Assembly (NCBI GenBank): GCA_003151495.1
Contig: PLXR01000054.1
Span: forward strand, 1 to 32,945
Direction of reading: 5' to 3'
From: Opitutaceae bacterium
Lineage (GTDB): Bacteria > Verrucomicrobiota > Verrucomicrobiia > Opitutales > Opitutaceae
DNA length: 32,945 nucleotides
This document shows, in pieces, positions 10,801 through 17,819 of the stretch. Position numbers and translations under genes: made by a program. The first letter of the stretch is position 1. Every line of letters begins with the position of its first letter. The notes below the pieces were generated by a model. It did no database searches. It saw nothing but the letters and a program-made list of their open reading frames with translations, and had not been told where the DNA came from.

Positions 10801-12206
10801 ACCGCGCCTCCAGCGTCAGACGCGAGCGCGCCGGTGCCGCCAGCCGTGTTGAAAAACCCGTCAGTCAGGACTCCCGAGGGTCCTGTCGCGCCTGTCGCAC
10901 CCAATGGCCCGGACGGCCCCGTGAGACCCGTTGGGCCTGTTGCTCCGGCGATTCCGGTGGCGCCAGTCGCACCATTTGCTCCAGCCACTCCAGTGGGTCC
11001 GTTGGCTCCCGTGGCACCAATCGGGCCGGTAGCCCCATTTGCTCCGGCAACGCCCGTGGCACCCGCGGGACCCGTCGCACCGTTGGCTCCAGCCACTCCA
11101 GTGGGTCCGTTGGCCCCCGTGGCACCAACCGGGCCGGTAGCACCATTCGCCCCGGCGGCGCCCGTTGCACCAATGGCGCCGGCGACTCCGGTGGCTCCGG
11201 CAGGGCCGGTTGCCCCGACCGCTCCGGTGGATCCGTTAGCTCCCGTGGCACCAACCGGGCCGGTAGCACCGTTCACCCCGGCGGCGCCCGTTGCTCCATT
11301 TACGCCAGCAATTCCGGTAGCGCCGTTTGCTCCCGCGGCCCCCGCCGCCCCCGCTGGCCCAGTCGGCCCGGTCGGCCCTGCTGAACCTCCCGAGCCAACC
11401 GACGGCAAGGTTCCAAGATTGCCGTTCACGTCGATCACCACCGGGGTTGCGCTGATCGTGTCGGACACCGTGGTCCCGTAGATCCCTGCGATGAAGGTCG
11501 CAACCTGGGTTCCCTGTGTCCCGATTCGGATAGTGTTGGTATCTCCGGGCAGGCCCGGGTCGAAGATTTCGACGTTATGAGAGCCCGTGGTCACCGCTGA
11601 TCCCGCGCCACTTCCCAATCCAACGTTGTAAGATCCGGTTGTGGCAAAGAGCGCCTTATAGCCCTCAGCCGTGTTGTCGGTCCCCGTTGTGTTGGCGAAC
11701 AGCGCCCGGTAACCGTTGCCCGTGTTGTCGGATCCCGTCGCGACCTTATTGACCGCCTGATAACCGTTGGCTGTGTTGAAACTTCCGGAGGTGTTCTGGG
11801 CCAGCGCGCCCGTTCCATTTGCCTCGTTTTGGTTTCCGGTCGTGTTGAACGCCAGGGAATTGTAGCCGAATGCCGAGTTGCCGGCGCCCGAGGTGTTATT
11901 CGGAAGCGCGTTGTACCCGACGGCCGTCAGGTCGATTCCTGTCGTGTTCAACCATAGCGCACGGAAGCCTACCGCCACGTTCTGGTTTCCGGTGGTGTTG
12001 CTGTAGAGCGCCTGGCTGCCGATGCCCACGTTATTTCCTCCCGCCGTGTCGAAATAGAGCGCCTGGTAGCCGACGGCAGTGTCGTTTGTGCCGGAAGTGA
12101 CGGAACCGAGCGCCTGCGTGCCCAGATTCGTGTTGGTTTGCGCGCGCGCCGTGCCGCAGAATAGCAGGGCGGCCGAGGAGGTAACGATGCGAGTAATCGT
12201 CTTCAT
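7893..12206 (-). CDS. Giant fibre protein: YadA-head-like repeats, long collagen-like tract, C-terminal S74 chaperone domain
   Basis: The protein has 1437 residues and is a paralog of the 854-residue neighbour. The signal peptide starts [16 protein letters not shown] and ends at GTARA. Head repeats of 17 residues fill about 25-235. A collagen-like tract (about 272-446), rich in GPTG, GANGATG and GVAGANG, is over three times longer than in the neighbour. Three more head blocks follow, separated by linkers with IRIG and AFIAGIYG or AFMAGIYG. The S74 domain begins near residue 1292 ([12 protein letters not shown], then [15 protein letters not shown] and [14 protein letters not shown]). The last about 65 residues are coiled coil. 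I chose ATG 12206, which opens the signal peptide; the frame runs open to 12479 through the tRNA-side flank, which is not coding. Likely an exported trimeric fibre; target and anchoring unknown. Confidence 0.85.
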   Translation of the reverse strand: MKTITRIVTSSAALLFCGTARAQTNTNLGTQALGSVTSGTNDTAVGYQALYFDTAGGNNVGIGSQALYSNTTGNQNVAVGFRALWLNTTGIDLTAVGYNALPNNTSGAGNSAFGYNSLAFNTTGNQNEANGTGALAQNTSGSFNTANGYQAVNKVATGSDNTGNGYRALFANTTGTDNTAEGYKALFATTGSYNVGLGSGAGSAVTTGSHNVEIFDPGLPGDTNTIRIGTQGTQVATFIAGIYGTTVSDTISATPVVIDVNGNLGTLPSVGSGGSAGPTGPTGPAGAAGAAGANGATGIAGVNGATGAAGVNGATGPVGATGANGSTGAVGATGPAGATGVAGAIGATGAAGANGATGPVGATGANGPTGVAGANGATGPAGATGVAGANGATGPIGATGANGPTGVAGANGATGATGIAGATGPTGLTGPSGPLGATGATGPSGVLTDGFFNTAGGTGALASDAGGAVSNSAFGYLALNLNTTGVGNVAIGSQTLSANTTGNDNTATGSYAMYANTTGNDNSAYGENALYLNTTGSSNMASGFEAMYFNTVGNYNTAYGNSALFDNTNGYNNTAVGSTALHSNATGFDSVAVGAGALFTDTFSYNDTAVGYQALYTINGGTNNTALGGSALHSSTTGSQNIGIGANGGANLVSGSFNIDIGNAGVSTDGTGSGANGPAIRIGAPGNQSQAFIAGIYGSSVTSGALAVVIDANGSLGTVTPSQSTSANSATGYQALNANTTGSGNTADGAFALLSNTTGGANTASGENALHSNVTGISNAAFGLSAMYSNTSGGGNTALGTSALYQNTIGGSNTAVGYSALYANTTGYDSVAVGTNALNADAAAIEDTAIGYKALFTNNGGTYNTALGTFALYSNTTGSQNIGIGMSAGTNLVAGSSNIDIGNTGVSTDGTGSGANGPAIRIGTTGTQSQAFMAGIYGSNVPNGALAVFIDANGTLGTITASGSNFSNSATGYLALNSDTTGQSNTANGVYALNSNTAGNSNSAYGFSALRFNTTGGANTAYGDSALHSNVTGSYNAASGLNALYSNTNGVGNSAFGTSALNLNTTGGSNTAVGWSALNANTTGNNNVAVGTNALLSDTVDSGITAVGYEALSLNNGGADNTALGYEALAENTTGGNNTASGYLALSANTTGSNSTATGYQALFEGTTAYDNTANGYQAGYNTTTGHANTVSGVGVFFSNTVGSQNTAYGWSALYSNTTGSANIAIGYNAGNLLTTGANNIDIGNGGVAAESATIRIGGTQTATYIAGINAATAPSGAAVYVDNNGKLGTITSSQRYKRNIQDMGSASEAILALRPVTFQYKEEIDPNSTPQFGLVAEEVEKVSKDLVLHDKEGKAYTVRYEAVNAMLLNEFRKQHERVEAQSKTIDQLQIQIGALTAAQSEAAAQRDEIAALKAKLQQVDALTARLNALEKMAENK
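9301..10740 (-). repeat. Internal tandem repeat with 720-bp period in the giant fibre gene
   Basis: Sequence around 9301-9540 matches that around 10021-10260 with an offset of exactly 720 bp (240 codons). The shared stretch includes the [16 protein letters not shown] linker and the '[17 protein letters not shown]' segment. Within the unit the shorter period is 51 bp (17 residues). This indicates module duplication during evolution of the fibre length. Confidence 0.75.
10869..11392 (-). repeat. Long collagen-like coding tract in the giant fibre gene
   Basis: About 175 residues of uninterrupted Gly-X-Y triplets ([15 protein letters not shown]). At DNA level there are longer repeated units, for example one containing GGATCCGTTAGCTCCCGTGG-like segments near 11101 and 10990. 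Such tracts expand and contract by slippage. Confidence 0.85.
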
Positions 12207-12253
12207 GTTTTTAAACTGGATCGTCCGAATTGGACCGCTCTTAGTTGCCGCCA

Positions 12254-12349
12254 AATCTGTTCTGGAAATTCTCGTGCCAAGAGCCTCCCCTTTGGCCCTG
12301 GGGATGAAAACCCTATTAAGTGGCCCGCGACAAACCATTAGTGGGGCAA
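12254..12349 (-). promoter_or_regulatory. Duplicated upstream block, copy 2 (probable promoter/leader)
   Basis: Partner of the block at 7564-7662, lying upstream of the giant fibre gene. The same elements occur in the same order and spacing, showing the gene was duplicated with its control region. Weaker similarity extends to about 12455 (ACGACCTTGCCC occurs at both loci). Confidence 0.6.
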
Positions 12350-12490
12350 TACACCGAAGTTTTTGACCCAAAGGAGTGGGGAAGCGAGCCGGTCCCCTCC
12401 ACAAGGGTCCAGACGGAGCCCAACGTGCCGACATCGAAATACGACCTTGCCCTTCCCATGCGACACACCTTGGATGCACCCCTTGGTAAC

Positions 12491-12590
<100 letters not shown>

Positions 12591-12592
12591 GT

Positions 12593-12859
12593 TCAACGCT
12601 GGTTTTTGAGGAAGGACTGAACCTCAGCGTGCGTCCCGCAAAGGTGGAATACCAGGCCGTCTCTCTCTCGCTGAAATACGAGCCTCAATTCAAGTCCGCA
12701 GCGGCATTCCATAAATGGACGAATTCGTCGGAGCCCAATACCTGCGTGAAGGTGTGGGTGCCCAAATGCCGTACCGGCGGCCTGCATCGCCATCAATACG
12801 TCCTGGCGACGAGTTGGAGGAACGCTCCTAAGGAAACGCGGCGTCGCCAATAACTTCAC
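12593..12859 (-). CDS. RelE/StbE-like toxin of a type II toxin-antitoxin module
   Basis: The 88-residue basic protein fits the RelE/ParE superfamily in length and pattern. It starts MKLLATPRFLRSV, has a helical region to about residue 30, then the beta-sheet core LRRIRPFMECRCGLELRLVFQRE and the end GLVFHLCGTHAEVQSFL. Such toxins usually cleave mRNA at the ribosome or inhibit gyrase. Exact activity cannot be read from the sequence. Its start overlaps the antitoxin stop by four bases. The last codons (NQR and stop) lie in the sequence repeated beyond the far direct repeat. Lower GC than neighbours supports transfer. Confidence 0.75.
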   Translation of the reverse strand: MKLLATPRFLRSVPPTRRQDVLMAMQAAGTAFGHPHLHAGIGLRRIRPFMECRCGLELRLVFQRERDGLVFHLCGTHAEVQSFLKNQR

Positions 12860-13158
12860 GGAGCGAGGTCATCCGCTGAAGCAATCTCACGGAGTTTCCC
12901 GGTTCGTCGAGCCCGGGCAGTCTCCGCTTTCATAACTGCTCCGGCTTTCGCAGATTCGTCAGAAGTCAAACCGTACTCGTTCCCAAAATAGGCTGCGTCT
13001 GGCTCCATAACTGCAAACGGGAGGCCGCGGCGATTTACGAGCTGGGTCAAAGCCATGGAAACATATGACCCCGCATCAAGGCCGATGCCCTTAAGAACGG
13101 CGTCGCTTTCCTTCTTCAGGTTGCGATCGATACGAGTGCGAATTTGAATAGTGGCCAT
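12856..13158 (-). CDS. RelB/DinJ-family antitoxin
   Basis: This 100-residue protein begins MATIQIRTRIDRNLKKESD, followed by VLKGIGLDAGSYVSMALTQLV and RRGLPF. That is the ribbon-helix-helix DNA-binding pattern of RelB/DinJ antitoxins, with the typical 'GLPF' after helix 2. The C-terminal half (residues 50-100) is charged and probably wraps the toxin. It is first in the operon, overlaps the toxin gene by four bases and would repress its own promoter. The ATG at 13158 has no Shine-Dalgarno sequence. Confidence 0.82.
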   Translation of the reverse strand: MATIQIRTRIDRNLKKESDAVLKGIGLDAGSYVSMALTQLVNRRGLPFAVMEPDAAYFGNEYGLTSDESAKAGAVMKAETARARRTGKLREIASADDLAP

Positions 13159-13260
13159 GGCTCAAAAGTGTTCAATGAGGCTCATTCGGTCAAGCGTGGA
13201 TGGGTTTTTCGTGCCATCGAATCGAGTGACTCCAGTTTCGAAGGCCAATATTTCTACGTT

Positions 13261-13360
13261 TTCCCTCGTGCTAGGCCCTAACAAGAATGCCGATTTTTGT
13301 CGGCGTTCGCCCGGCAGAAACAACGGTGGGAGCATTCGAATCCCCCTCTCTCCGCCATTT
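13261..13360 (+). repeat. tRNA-end-associated repeat, copy A
   Basis: It starts TTCCCTCGTG, has AGGCCCTA and CGCCCGG.AGAAA, and ends in the tRNA-like ATTCGAATCCCCC with TCCGCCA. It aligns without gaps to 16131-16230 with 65 of the first 90 bases identical and exactly 74 bases between TTCCCTCGTG and TTCGAAT in both. It contains a small stem GCCGA/TCGGC with a TTTTG loop (about 13289-13304). Confidence 0.7.
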
Positions 13361-13365
13361 TAAGA
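13335..13365 (+). repeat. Direct repeat 2: displaced tRNA-Ser 3' end (attR-like)
   Basis: Exact 31-bp copy of 12560-12590 without the rest of a tRNA in front. The distance between copies is 775 bp and the toxin-antitoxin pair fills it. It lies just before the 3' end of the acyltransferase gene. Confidence 0.85.
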
Positions 13366-13382
13366 TGGTCAACGCTGGTTCC

Positions 13383-15335
13383 TCAAGGCTCGGGAAAATG
13401 GGCCACCAGATATTCGGAGCCCGCCTTGGTAAGATGGCCGTAGTCATACGCTGTCAGGGAATCGGCGGTTTCGCCGAACCGTATGAGGAAACCGTCCTCC
13501 GTTCCGAAGATCTTGAGGGAGGATATGTACTCGGCGCCTAGCTCGAGGCATAGCTTCTCCATTTTTGGCTCAATCGCCCCGGGTTCGTCGCTTAGCCCTT
13601 CCTTCAGTCGATACGGAAGCGCTTCGTGGGGGTGCTTCCGAAAGTGGATGTAAATCTGCTGGGGAAGGCCTCCAACCCACTGGGGCACCGGCCCGACAAC
13701 GACGACGTGCCGAATGCCCATGCGCTTGAGCGCGGTTATGGTCTTTCCGACGCGCACCCAGTCATACAGGCACCAATTGGCCGCGAGCACCACGCACTCC
13801 GGCCGCTCGAGCCTGATCGACTCAAAGACGAAATCATTGAATGGCCGATGACCGGAAAGGGTGTCCGGTTTCTCGTCAAGCAGGGGAGGGGACAACACGG
13901 CGGTGCGCTGGACGATGTTGTATTTTGCGGAGAATCGCAGCTTGTATCCTTGGTATAGCTGAGCCGCGTGAGAGTCGCCCCAGAGGAAGATGGTCGGCTT
14001 TTTTGGCGAGATCTCGTCCTTGTCGATCCTCAGCGCTGTTTCGTCCTGTCCACGGTCAATGTAGTAGGTTCCGCGGCGGTAGTATTCATCGGTCTTGTAG
14101 GAGAAATTGGAAAGCTCTTGGACGATGGGGGGAAACCGCGAAGGGAATCCGTTCCCGTTGAAGGCGTATGCGCCAAGAAGGCCGACCGCTACCATGGCCA
14201 CGGCCAACATGACGGTCTTTTGGGTGCGCCGAGCGCCGAACCGCAACGGCTTCTCCACAAGGGCATAGGTAAGCCAGGCCAGGAGCACGGACACCCCGGT
14301 GATTGCGCACTTGGCGGGAATCGATTGCCCGCCGACAAACGAGATCTGCGAAAAGCATAGAAGCGGCCAGTTCCAGAGATAGAGCGGGAAGCTGATTAAG
14401 CCGACCCAAACCAGCGCCCGCTGGGACAGAACCCAGCGGTTGATCCAGGCATGTTCGCCGGCGCATATCAGGAGGGCGGTGCCGACTGTGGGGCACAGCG
14501 TCCAGGCATTCGGGATTCGTGCCCCCTTGGTCACCTGGAATAGGCCGACTATGACGAGAGCCATCCCAACGGCGGCGAGGAAATCGCGAAAATGCTTTGT
14601 GAATGCGCGGAGGAGCCCCGCGACTTTTCCATCGGGACGCCGCGCCCTGGTTTGCCCCTCCGCTGGCTGGGGTCCCAGGGCCGGATAGATGAGGGCGGTG
14701 ATCGAGCCTACCGTGAGTTCCCAGATGCGAATCTGCGGGAGGTAGAACGCCGCGGCAGCCGATCCACCGATCTGGTATTCGCCGCAGAAGAATGAGACGC
14801 CGGCGATGAACACGACGATGGGCAGCAGCCGGATCCGGCACATCATCGCGAGCCAAACAAAGAGCGGCCAGCCCAGGTAGAATTGCTCCTCGATCCCGAG
14901 GGACCACAGATGGAGGAGCGGCCGTGAGAGGGATTCCGCGTCGAAGTAGCCGGTGTCCCGGGCGAGCACGAGATTCAGGCAAAAGCCGGCGCTGGCGGCG
15001 GCATGCAGGCCCAGCCTCTTGAATTGATCGGGCAGCAAACGATAATAGCCAAGTAGGAGGCAGGCGACCAAAACGACTATGAGGGCCGGGAAGATTCTCC
15101 TCACGCGGCGGCCGTAGAAATCGGCGATCACCCGAAGGCCCCTGGCGCCGGGCTTGCCGAACTCGGCAAGCAGGATCGTGGAGATCAGGAATCCGGAAAT
15201 GACAAAGAAGATGTCGACCCCGACAAATCCGCCAGTGACCGCCTTCGGAAAGGTGTGGAAGGCGATGACAAGCAGGACCGCAAGGCCGCGGATGCCGTCA
15301 ACGTCGGGTCGATATTTGGTATGTGCGGGCGCCAT
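13383..15335 (-). CDS. Acyltransferase-3 family protein with C-terminal SGNH domain (OafA/YrhL-like)
   Basis: The 650-residue protein transfers acyl (usually acetyl) groups onto cell-surface polysaccharides. Residues about 8-380 form the multi-pass membrane acyltransferase: YRPDVDGIRGLAVLLVIAFHTFP carries the catalytic-type His, GGFVGVDIFFVISGFLIS follows, then FYGRRVRRIFPAL with the R-x-x-R motif, and PLLHLWSLGIEEQFYLGWP. A periplasmic SGNH-type domain follows: FLWGDSHAAQLY (GDSH block) and near the end DYGHLTKAGSEYL, the Asp-x-x-His pair. Length and order match OafA-type O-antigen or peptidoglycan acetylases. The ATG at 15335 fits. The target glycan is unknown. It lies between two related tRNA-end repeats. 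Confidence 0.92.
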   Translation of the reverse strand: MAPAHTKYRPDVDGIRGLAVLLVIAFHTFPKAVTGGFVGVDIFFVISGFLISTILLAEFGKPGARGLRVIADFYGRRVRRIFPALIVVLVACLLLGYYRLLPDQFKRLGLHAAASAGFCLNLVLARDTGYFDAESLSRPLLHLWSLGIEEQFYLGWPLFVWLAMMCRIRLLPIVVFIAGVSFFCGEYQIGGSAAAAFYLPQIRIWELTVGSITALIYPALGPQPAEGQTRARRPDGKVAGLLRAFTKHFRDFLAAVGMALVIVGLFQVTKGARIPNAWTLCPTVGTALLICAGEHAWINRWVLSQRALVWVGLISFPLYLWNWPLLCFSQISFVGGQSIPAKCAITGVSVLLAWLTYALVEKPLRFGARRTQKTVMLAVAMVAVGLLGAYAFNGNGFPSRFPPIVQELSNFSYKTDEYYRRGTYYIDRGQDETALRIDKDEISPKKPTIFLWGDSHAAQLYQGYKLRFSAKYNIVQRTAVLSPPLLDEKPDTLSGHRPFNDFVFESIRLERPECVVLAANWCLYDWVRVGKTITALKRMGIRHVVVVGPVPQWVGGLPQQIYIHFRKHPHEALPYRLKEGLSDEPGAIEPKMEKLCLELGAEYISSLKIFGTEDGFLIRFGETADSLTAYDYGHLTKAGSEYLVAHFPEP

Positions 15336-15393
15336 TCGGCTACGGGAGAGCGCTCATCGTCGGGAACGTCGGTCGGATCGCAGCGGTCCTGCG

Positions 15394-15993
15394 TCAATGC
15401 TTTTGGGATGCGGAGAGAATCTTTCCTGTAAACTCATTGGATACGAAGGAGCCCCCTAACGGGTTGACGCCGAGATACACAGGCATGTGCGGGTCCTGTC
15501 CGTAGTCGACCTGTCCGCTCAACCGTACGACCCCATCGACCGCTATGATGTAGTTTCGGAGCAGGTGGGTTTCCGCGGCCGCCGACATCGCTTGCCATTC
15601 GGGATCACCCGCCGCTGGGTAGAGGGCTGGTATGGAACAGGCTAACTCGATTTGGGCATCCTGTGCCGGCAGGTCGAATTCCGGGCTCTCGAACGCCCTA
15701 AAGCCCCAAAATTCGATCCCGACCTTGGCCTTCGCGTGATAGAACAGCTTTATGTAGACGAGCGACGCCTTTCCGGGCTTGCCGCAGATCAGGATCGGCT
15801 CGTCGATCCCGCCCCATGTCCCCGGCAGCTTCAGCCTCATCCGGATGGCTCCGAACGAATGGGCCTTGGGCGCGAATACCGTCGGGTCAACGGGGGCATA
15901 GAGTGCATGGAACGAGGCCACGGCCACCCACGCGAAGGCAATGGGTAGTGCGAAATTTGCGAGTGTTTGGCGAAAGGAGCCGGGTAATCTCAT
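15394..15993 (-). CDS. Membrane-anchored or secreted protein of unknown function next to the acyltransferase
   Basis: The 199-residue product begins MRLPGSFRQTLANFALPIAFAWVAVASFHALY, which gives one N-terminal hydrophobic anchor or signal. The remainder looks like a beta-rich extracytoplasmic domain (RMRLKLPGTWGGIDEPILIC, VYIKLFYHAKAKVGIEFWGF). I chose the ATG at 15993 over a TTG one codon earlier. It lies 58 bp upstream of the acyltransferase gene on the same strand, so the two are likely co-transcribed and it may help select or bind the glycan. I do not recognise the family. Confidence 0.7.
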   Translation of the reverse strand: MRLPGSFRQTLANFALPIAFAWVAVASFHALYAPVDPTVFAPKAHSFGAIRMRLKLPGTWGGIDEPILICGKPGKASLVYIKLFYHAKAKVGIEFWGFRAFESPEFDLPAQDAQIELACSIPALYPAAGDPEWQAMSAAAETHLLRNYIIAVDGVVRLSGQVDYGQDPHMPVYLGVNPLGGSFVSNEFTGKILSASQKH

Positions 15994-16056
15994 CAAGCGG
16001 GGGCCTTGCCAGATTTAGATCAGCTCGGGGCCACACCAGCGAAGCATTTTAATCCC

Positions 16057-16071
16057 GCCTCCGAGGGAGGC
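16057..16071 (-). terminator. Short hairpin, possible terminator for the beta-propeller gene
   Basis: GCCTCC and GGAGGC pair around a GAG loop. On the minus strand it is followed by GGGATTAAAATG, with a partly T/A-rich tail. It lies about 200 bp beyond the gene's stop, so the assignment is weak. Confidence 0.35.
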
Positions 16072-16130
16072 TCCATGCGCGTTGGCCCCGGTTGGTGTCG
16101 AGCACGGGTCGAACCGCGCCGGGATTCGAT

Positions 16131-16230
16131 TTCCCTCGTGTCAGGCCCTAGCGAAGATGCTCATCTCAGGAGGTTCTCGCCCGGGAGAAAGACCGTTCGC
16201 AGGATTCGAATCCCCCGTTCCCCCCGCCAT
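16131..16230 (+). repeat. tRNA-end-associated repeat, copy B
   Basis: Homolog of 13261-13360 in the same orientation, with the same internal spacing. It ends in GGATTCGAATCC (a perfect 12-bp palindrome) followed by CCCGTTCCCCCCGCCA, resembling a tRNA T-arm and acceptor end ending in CCA. No tRNA 5' part precedes it. It is diverged from copy A mostly in the middle. Confidence 0.65.
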
Positions 16231-16276
16231 CCTCCGCACCTACCCAATCAAGCGGAGATGGCAACAGGGCGGATTC

Positions 16277-17443
16277 TCACTGTTCAACCGGCAACAGGTA
16301 GACCGAGAGATTGTTCGATACGTCGTCGATCGCGGCGAAGTTGAACCGGGCGGTGTTGAAGGAGGGAAACCCGAATCTGGGAACGGTGTTGATCACGGTG
16401 TCCAGTCCGAATGCGCCGCCCTGACTCGAGTCGACGTTGAACTCCTGGATGAACTGCCCCTTCTTAGTGAATTCCACGATCTCGCTCGGGTGGAGCTCGT
16501 CGGCATTGACCGCATCACCGTTCGCGGCCAGCAGATCTCCGTTCGGCGCGATTCGCAGAGCGAGCGGCCCTCGAAGCTGCGAACCCGCAAATATGGCGGC
16601 GCCCCGGACGACCGGAGTTCCCCGACGGGATGCATTTGAGATTGAATAGATCGTGTTGTCGGCTGTGGAGGCGACGTAGAGCGTGTCCATTTGCTGGTCA
16701 AAGGCGAGGCCGGTCGGCCCGAGTATCAGGGCCGCGTCGTTCGGAATATGGGTGTACCCGGTGGCGATCATGGTTTTGGCCAGCAGAGAAACGCCGCTCG
16801 CGTCCACCGAGAGGTCCAGGCGCACCACGGTGCCGTTAAGCACGTTGGAGACGAAGACGTGCGCCGTTGAGCCGTGGTCATCGACGGCCATGTCCCATGG
16901 GCCGTCGAGATTCGCGGGATCTGTCCAGGTCTGGACGACATTGCCGTTTCGATCGAGGACCTGGATCGCGCCCTGGCCGATGGTGTCGATGGTGCCATCG
17001 GTAGTGGGAACATTGCCGACGAGCACAAAGCCGCCCCTTAGGACGCCCAGCGCGGTGCTTAGGCCCGGCAATGCGCTTGTAAGGAATGTGACGGCCGCGC
17101 CCGGCAGCGCAACCGGCCCCGTGGGCGTGAACTTCACGATGGTAGTTCCCAGGCCTTGGACGTTGTCGCTGTTGTTGAAATTGCTGACCAGGACGTCCCC
17201 GGCGGTGATAGCCCCGCCCGTCGGAAAGCCGCTGGGCACGAATGCGACTCCGTAGGGGTTGAGGTCGCCGTTAGCCGGGATGGTCGTGGAGTTGACGAGG
17301 TTGGGGATGAAGGGGTGCTGATCATTGGCCGAGCACAATGTCGCTGCCAATAGGCTCAGGAATGCGGCGCACACGGCCTTGTGTCGCGGCCTAGAGATAC
17401 CCTGTCTGGTCTGTACGTCGGGGAACCGGTTTTGGGTTTTCAT
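16277..17443 (-). CDS. Secreted NHL/SMP-30-like beta-propeller protein
   Basis: The 388-residue product has an N-terminal basic stretch and hydrophobic segment AVCAAFLSLLAATLC that acts as a signal peptide, then a repeated pattern typical of six-bladed propellers: GDVLVSNFNN, GTTIVKFTPTG, GAIQVLDRNGNVVQTW, GPWDMAVDDHG, HVFVSNVLNGTVVRLDL, GPTGLAFDQQMDTLYVASTADNTIYSI and GPLALRIAPNGDLLAANGD. Similar proteins are often annotated as NHL-repeat or hypothetical. Whether it binds or hydrolyses a ligand cannot be told. The start is the ATG at 17443; a TTG further up adds five residues. Confidence 0.8.
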   Translation of the reverse strand: MKTQNRFPDVQTRQGISRPRHKAVCAAFLSLLAATLCSANDQHPFIPNLVNSTTIPANGDLNPYGVAFVPSGFPTGGAITAGDVLVSNFNNSDNVQGLGTTIVKFTPTGPVALPGAAVTFLTSALPGLSTALGVLRGGFVLVGNVPTTDGTIDTIGQGAIQVLDRNGNVVQTWTDPANLDGPWDMAVDDHGSTAHVFVSNVLNGTVVRLDLSVDASGVSLLAKTMIATGYTHIPNDAALILGPTGLAFDQQMDTLYVASTADNTIYSISNASRRGTPVVRGAAIFAGSQLRGPLALRIAPNGDLLAANGDAVNADELHPSEIVEFTKKGQFIQEFNVDSSQGGAFGLDTVINTVPRFGFPSFNTARFNFAAIDDVSNNLSVYLLPVEQ

Positions 17444-17819
17444 GGTCGTTGTCTTCAATGTTAACGTGTTTCTTTTCAGGCTTCGCCGGGCGGAGTCTCA
17501 CCAACGTGAACCATGACCAACCGGCGCGATCATAGTTTCGGACCGGCGCTCAGATTCCGGTAACAGAAGTGTTACCGCCTTGGCCCGACCTCTTGCCGAA
17601 GTCATTCCAATGAAGGATCCCGTGCCCCCTCCCCGTTCTCTTGGCCCCGACGGACATCGGGAGGGAACCTTCAATCAGGGGAGGTCGAGGCGCATTGCCT
17701 ACAGCTTCCGGTCGTTCGCATATTCCAGCGGACTCCTTTCCACCTGTGAAGGCCTGCGGGCAACACCCCATACCGGCGCGGGCCGATTCCCCGTAAATTA
17801 ACAGCCAGTTTCTCACGCC
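17444..17819. other. Divergent intergenic region, 376 bp
   Basis: It separates the divergent beta-propeller gene and the pqi operon. The only clear structure is the dyad at 17558-17577. No gene with plausible coding features was seen. Confidence 0.5.
17558..17577. promoter_or_regulatory. Perfect 8-bp dyad CGGTAACA/TGTTACCG in the divergent promoter region
   Basis: CGGTAACA and TGTTACCG are separated by GAAG. The symmetry and position between divergent genes fit an operator. A small hairpin is the alternative. The binding protein is unknown. Confidence 0.4.

Larger units (their letters stand above)
13159..13382. other. Intergenic region, 224 bp: antitoxin upstream region and attR-like end
   Basis: It carries the presumed antitoxin promoter, repeat copy A and direct repeat 2. 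No gene is visible. It is more AT-rich on the antitoxin side than flanking genes. Confidence 0.5.
15994..16276. other. Intergenic region, 283 bp, with a hairpin and repeat copy B
   Basis: No gene is seen. It includes the hairpin at 16057-16071, a T-arm-like GGGATTCGATTTCCC at 16121-16135, and repeat copy B. Such density of tRNA-like pieces suggests remnants of earlier integrations. Confidence 0.5.

Noticed and set aside
8873-11400. CRISPR-like periodic repeats
   Set aside because: The 51-bp periodicity encodes a continuous 17-residue protein repeat, and Gly-X-Y codons explain the rest; there are no constant repeats with unique spacers.
12207-12479. N-terminal extension of the giant fibre protein
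   Set aside because: Open frame but it lies in the duplicated promoter block; the signal peptide starts at ATG 12206.
13261-16230. Integron attC sites or an integron cassette array
   Set aside because: The repeats resemble tRNA T-arm/acceptor ends, lack the RYYYAAC/GTTRRRY pair typical of attC, and no integron integrase is present.
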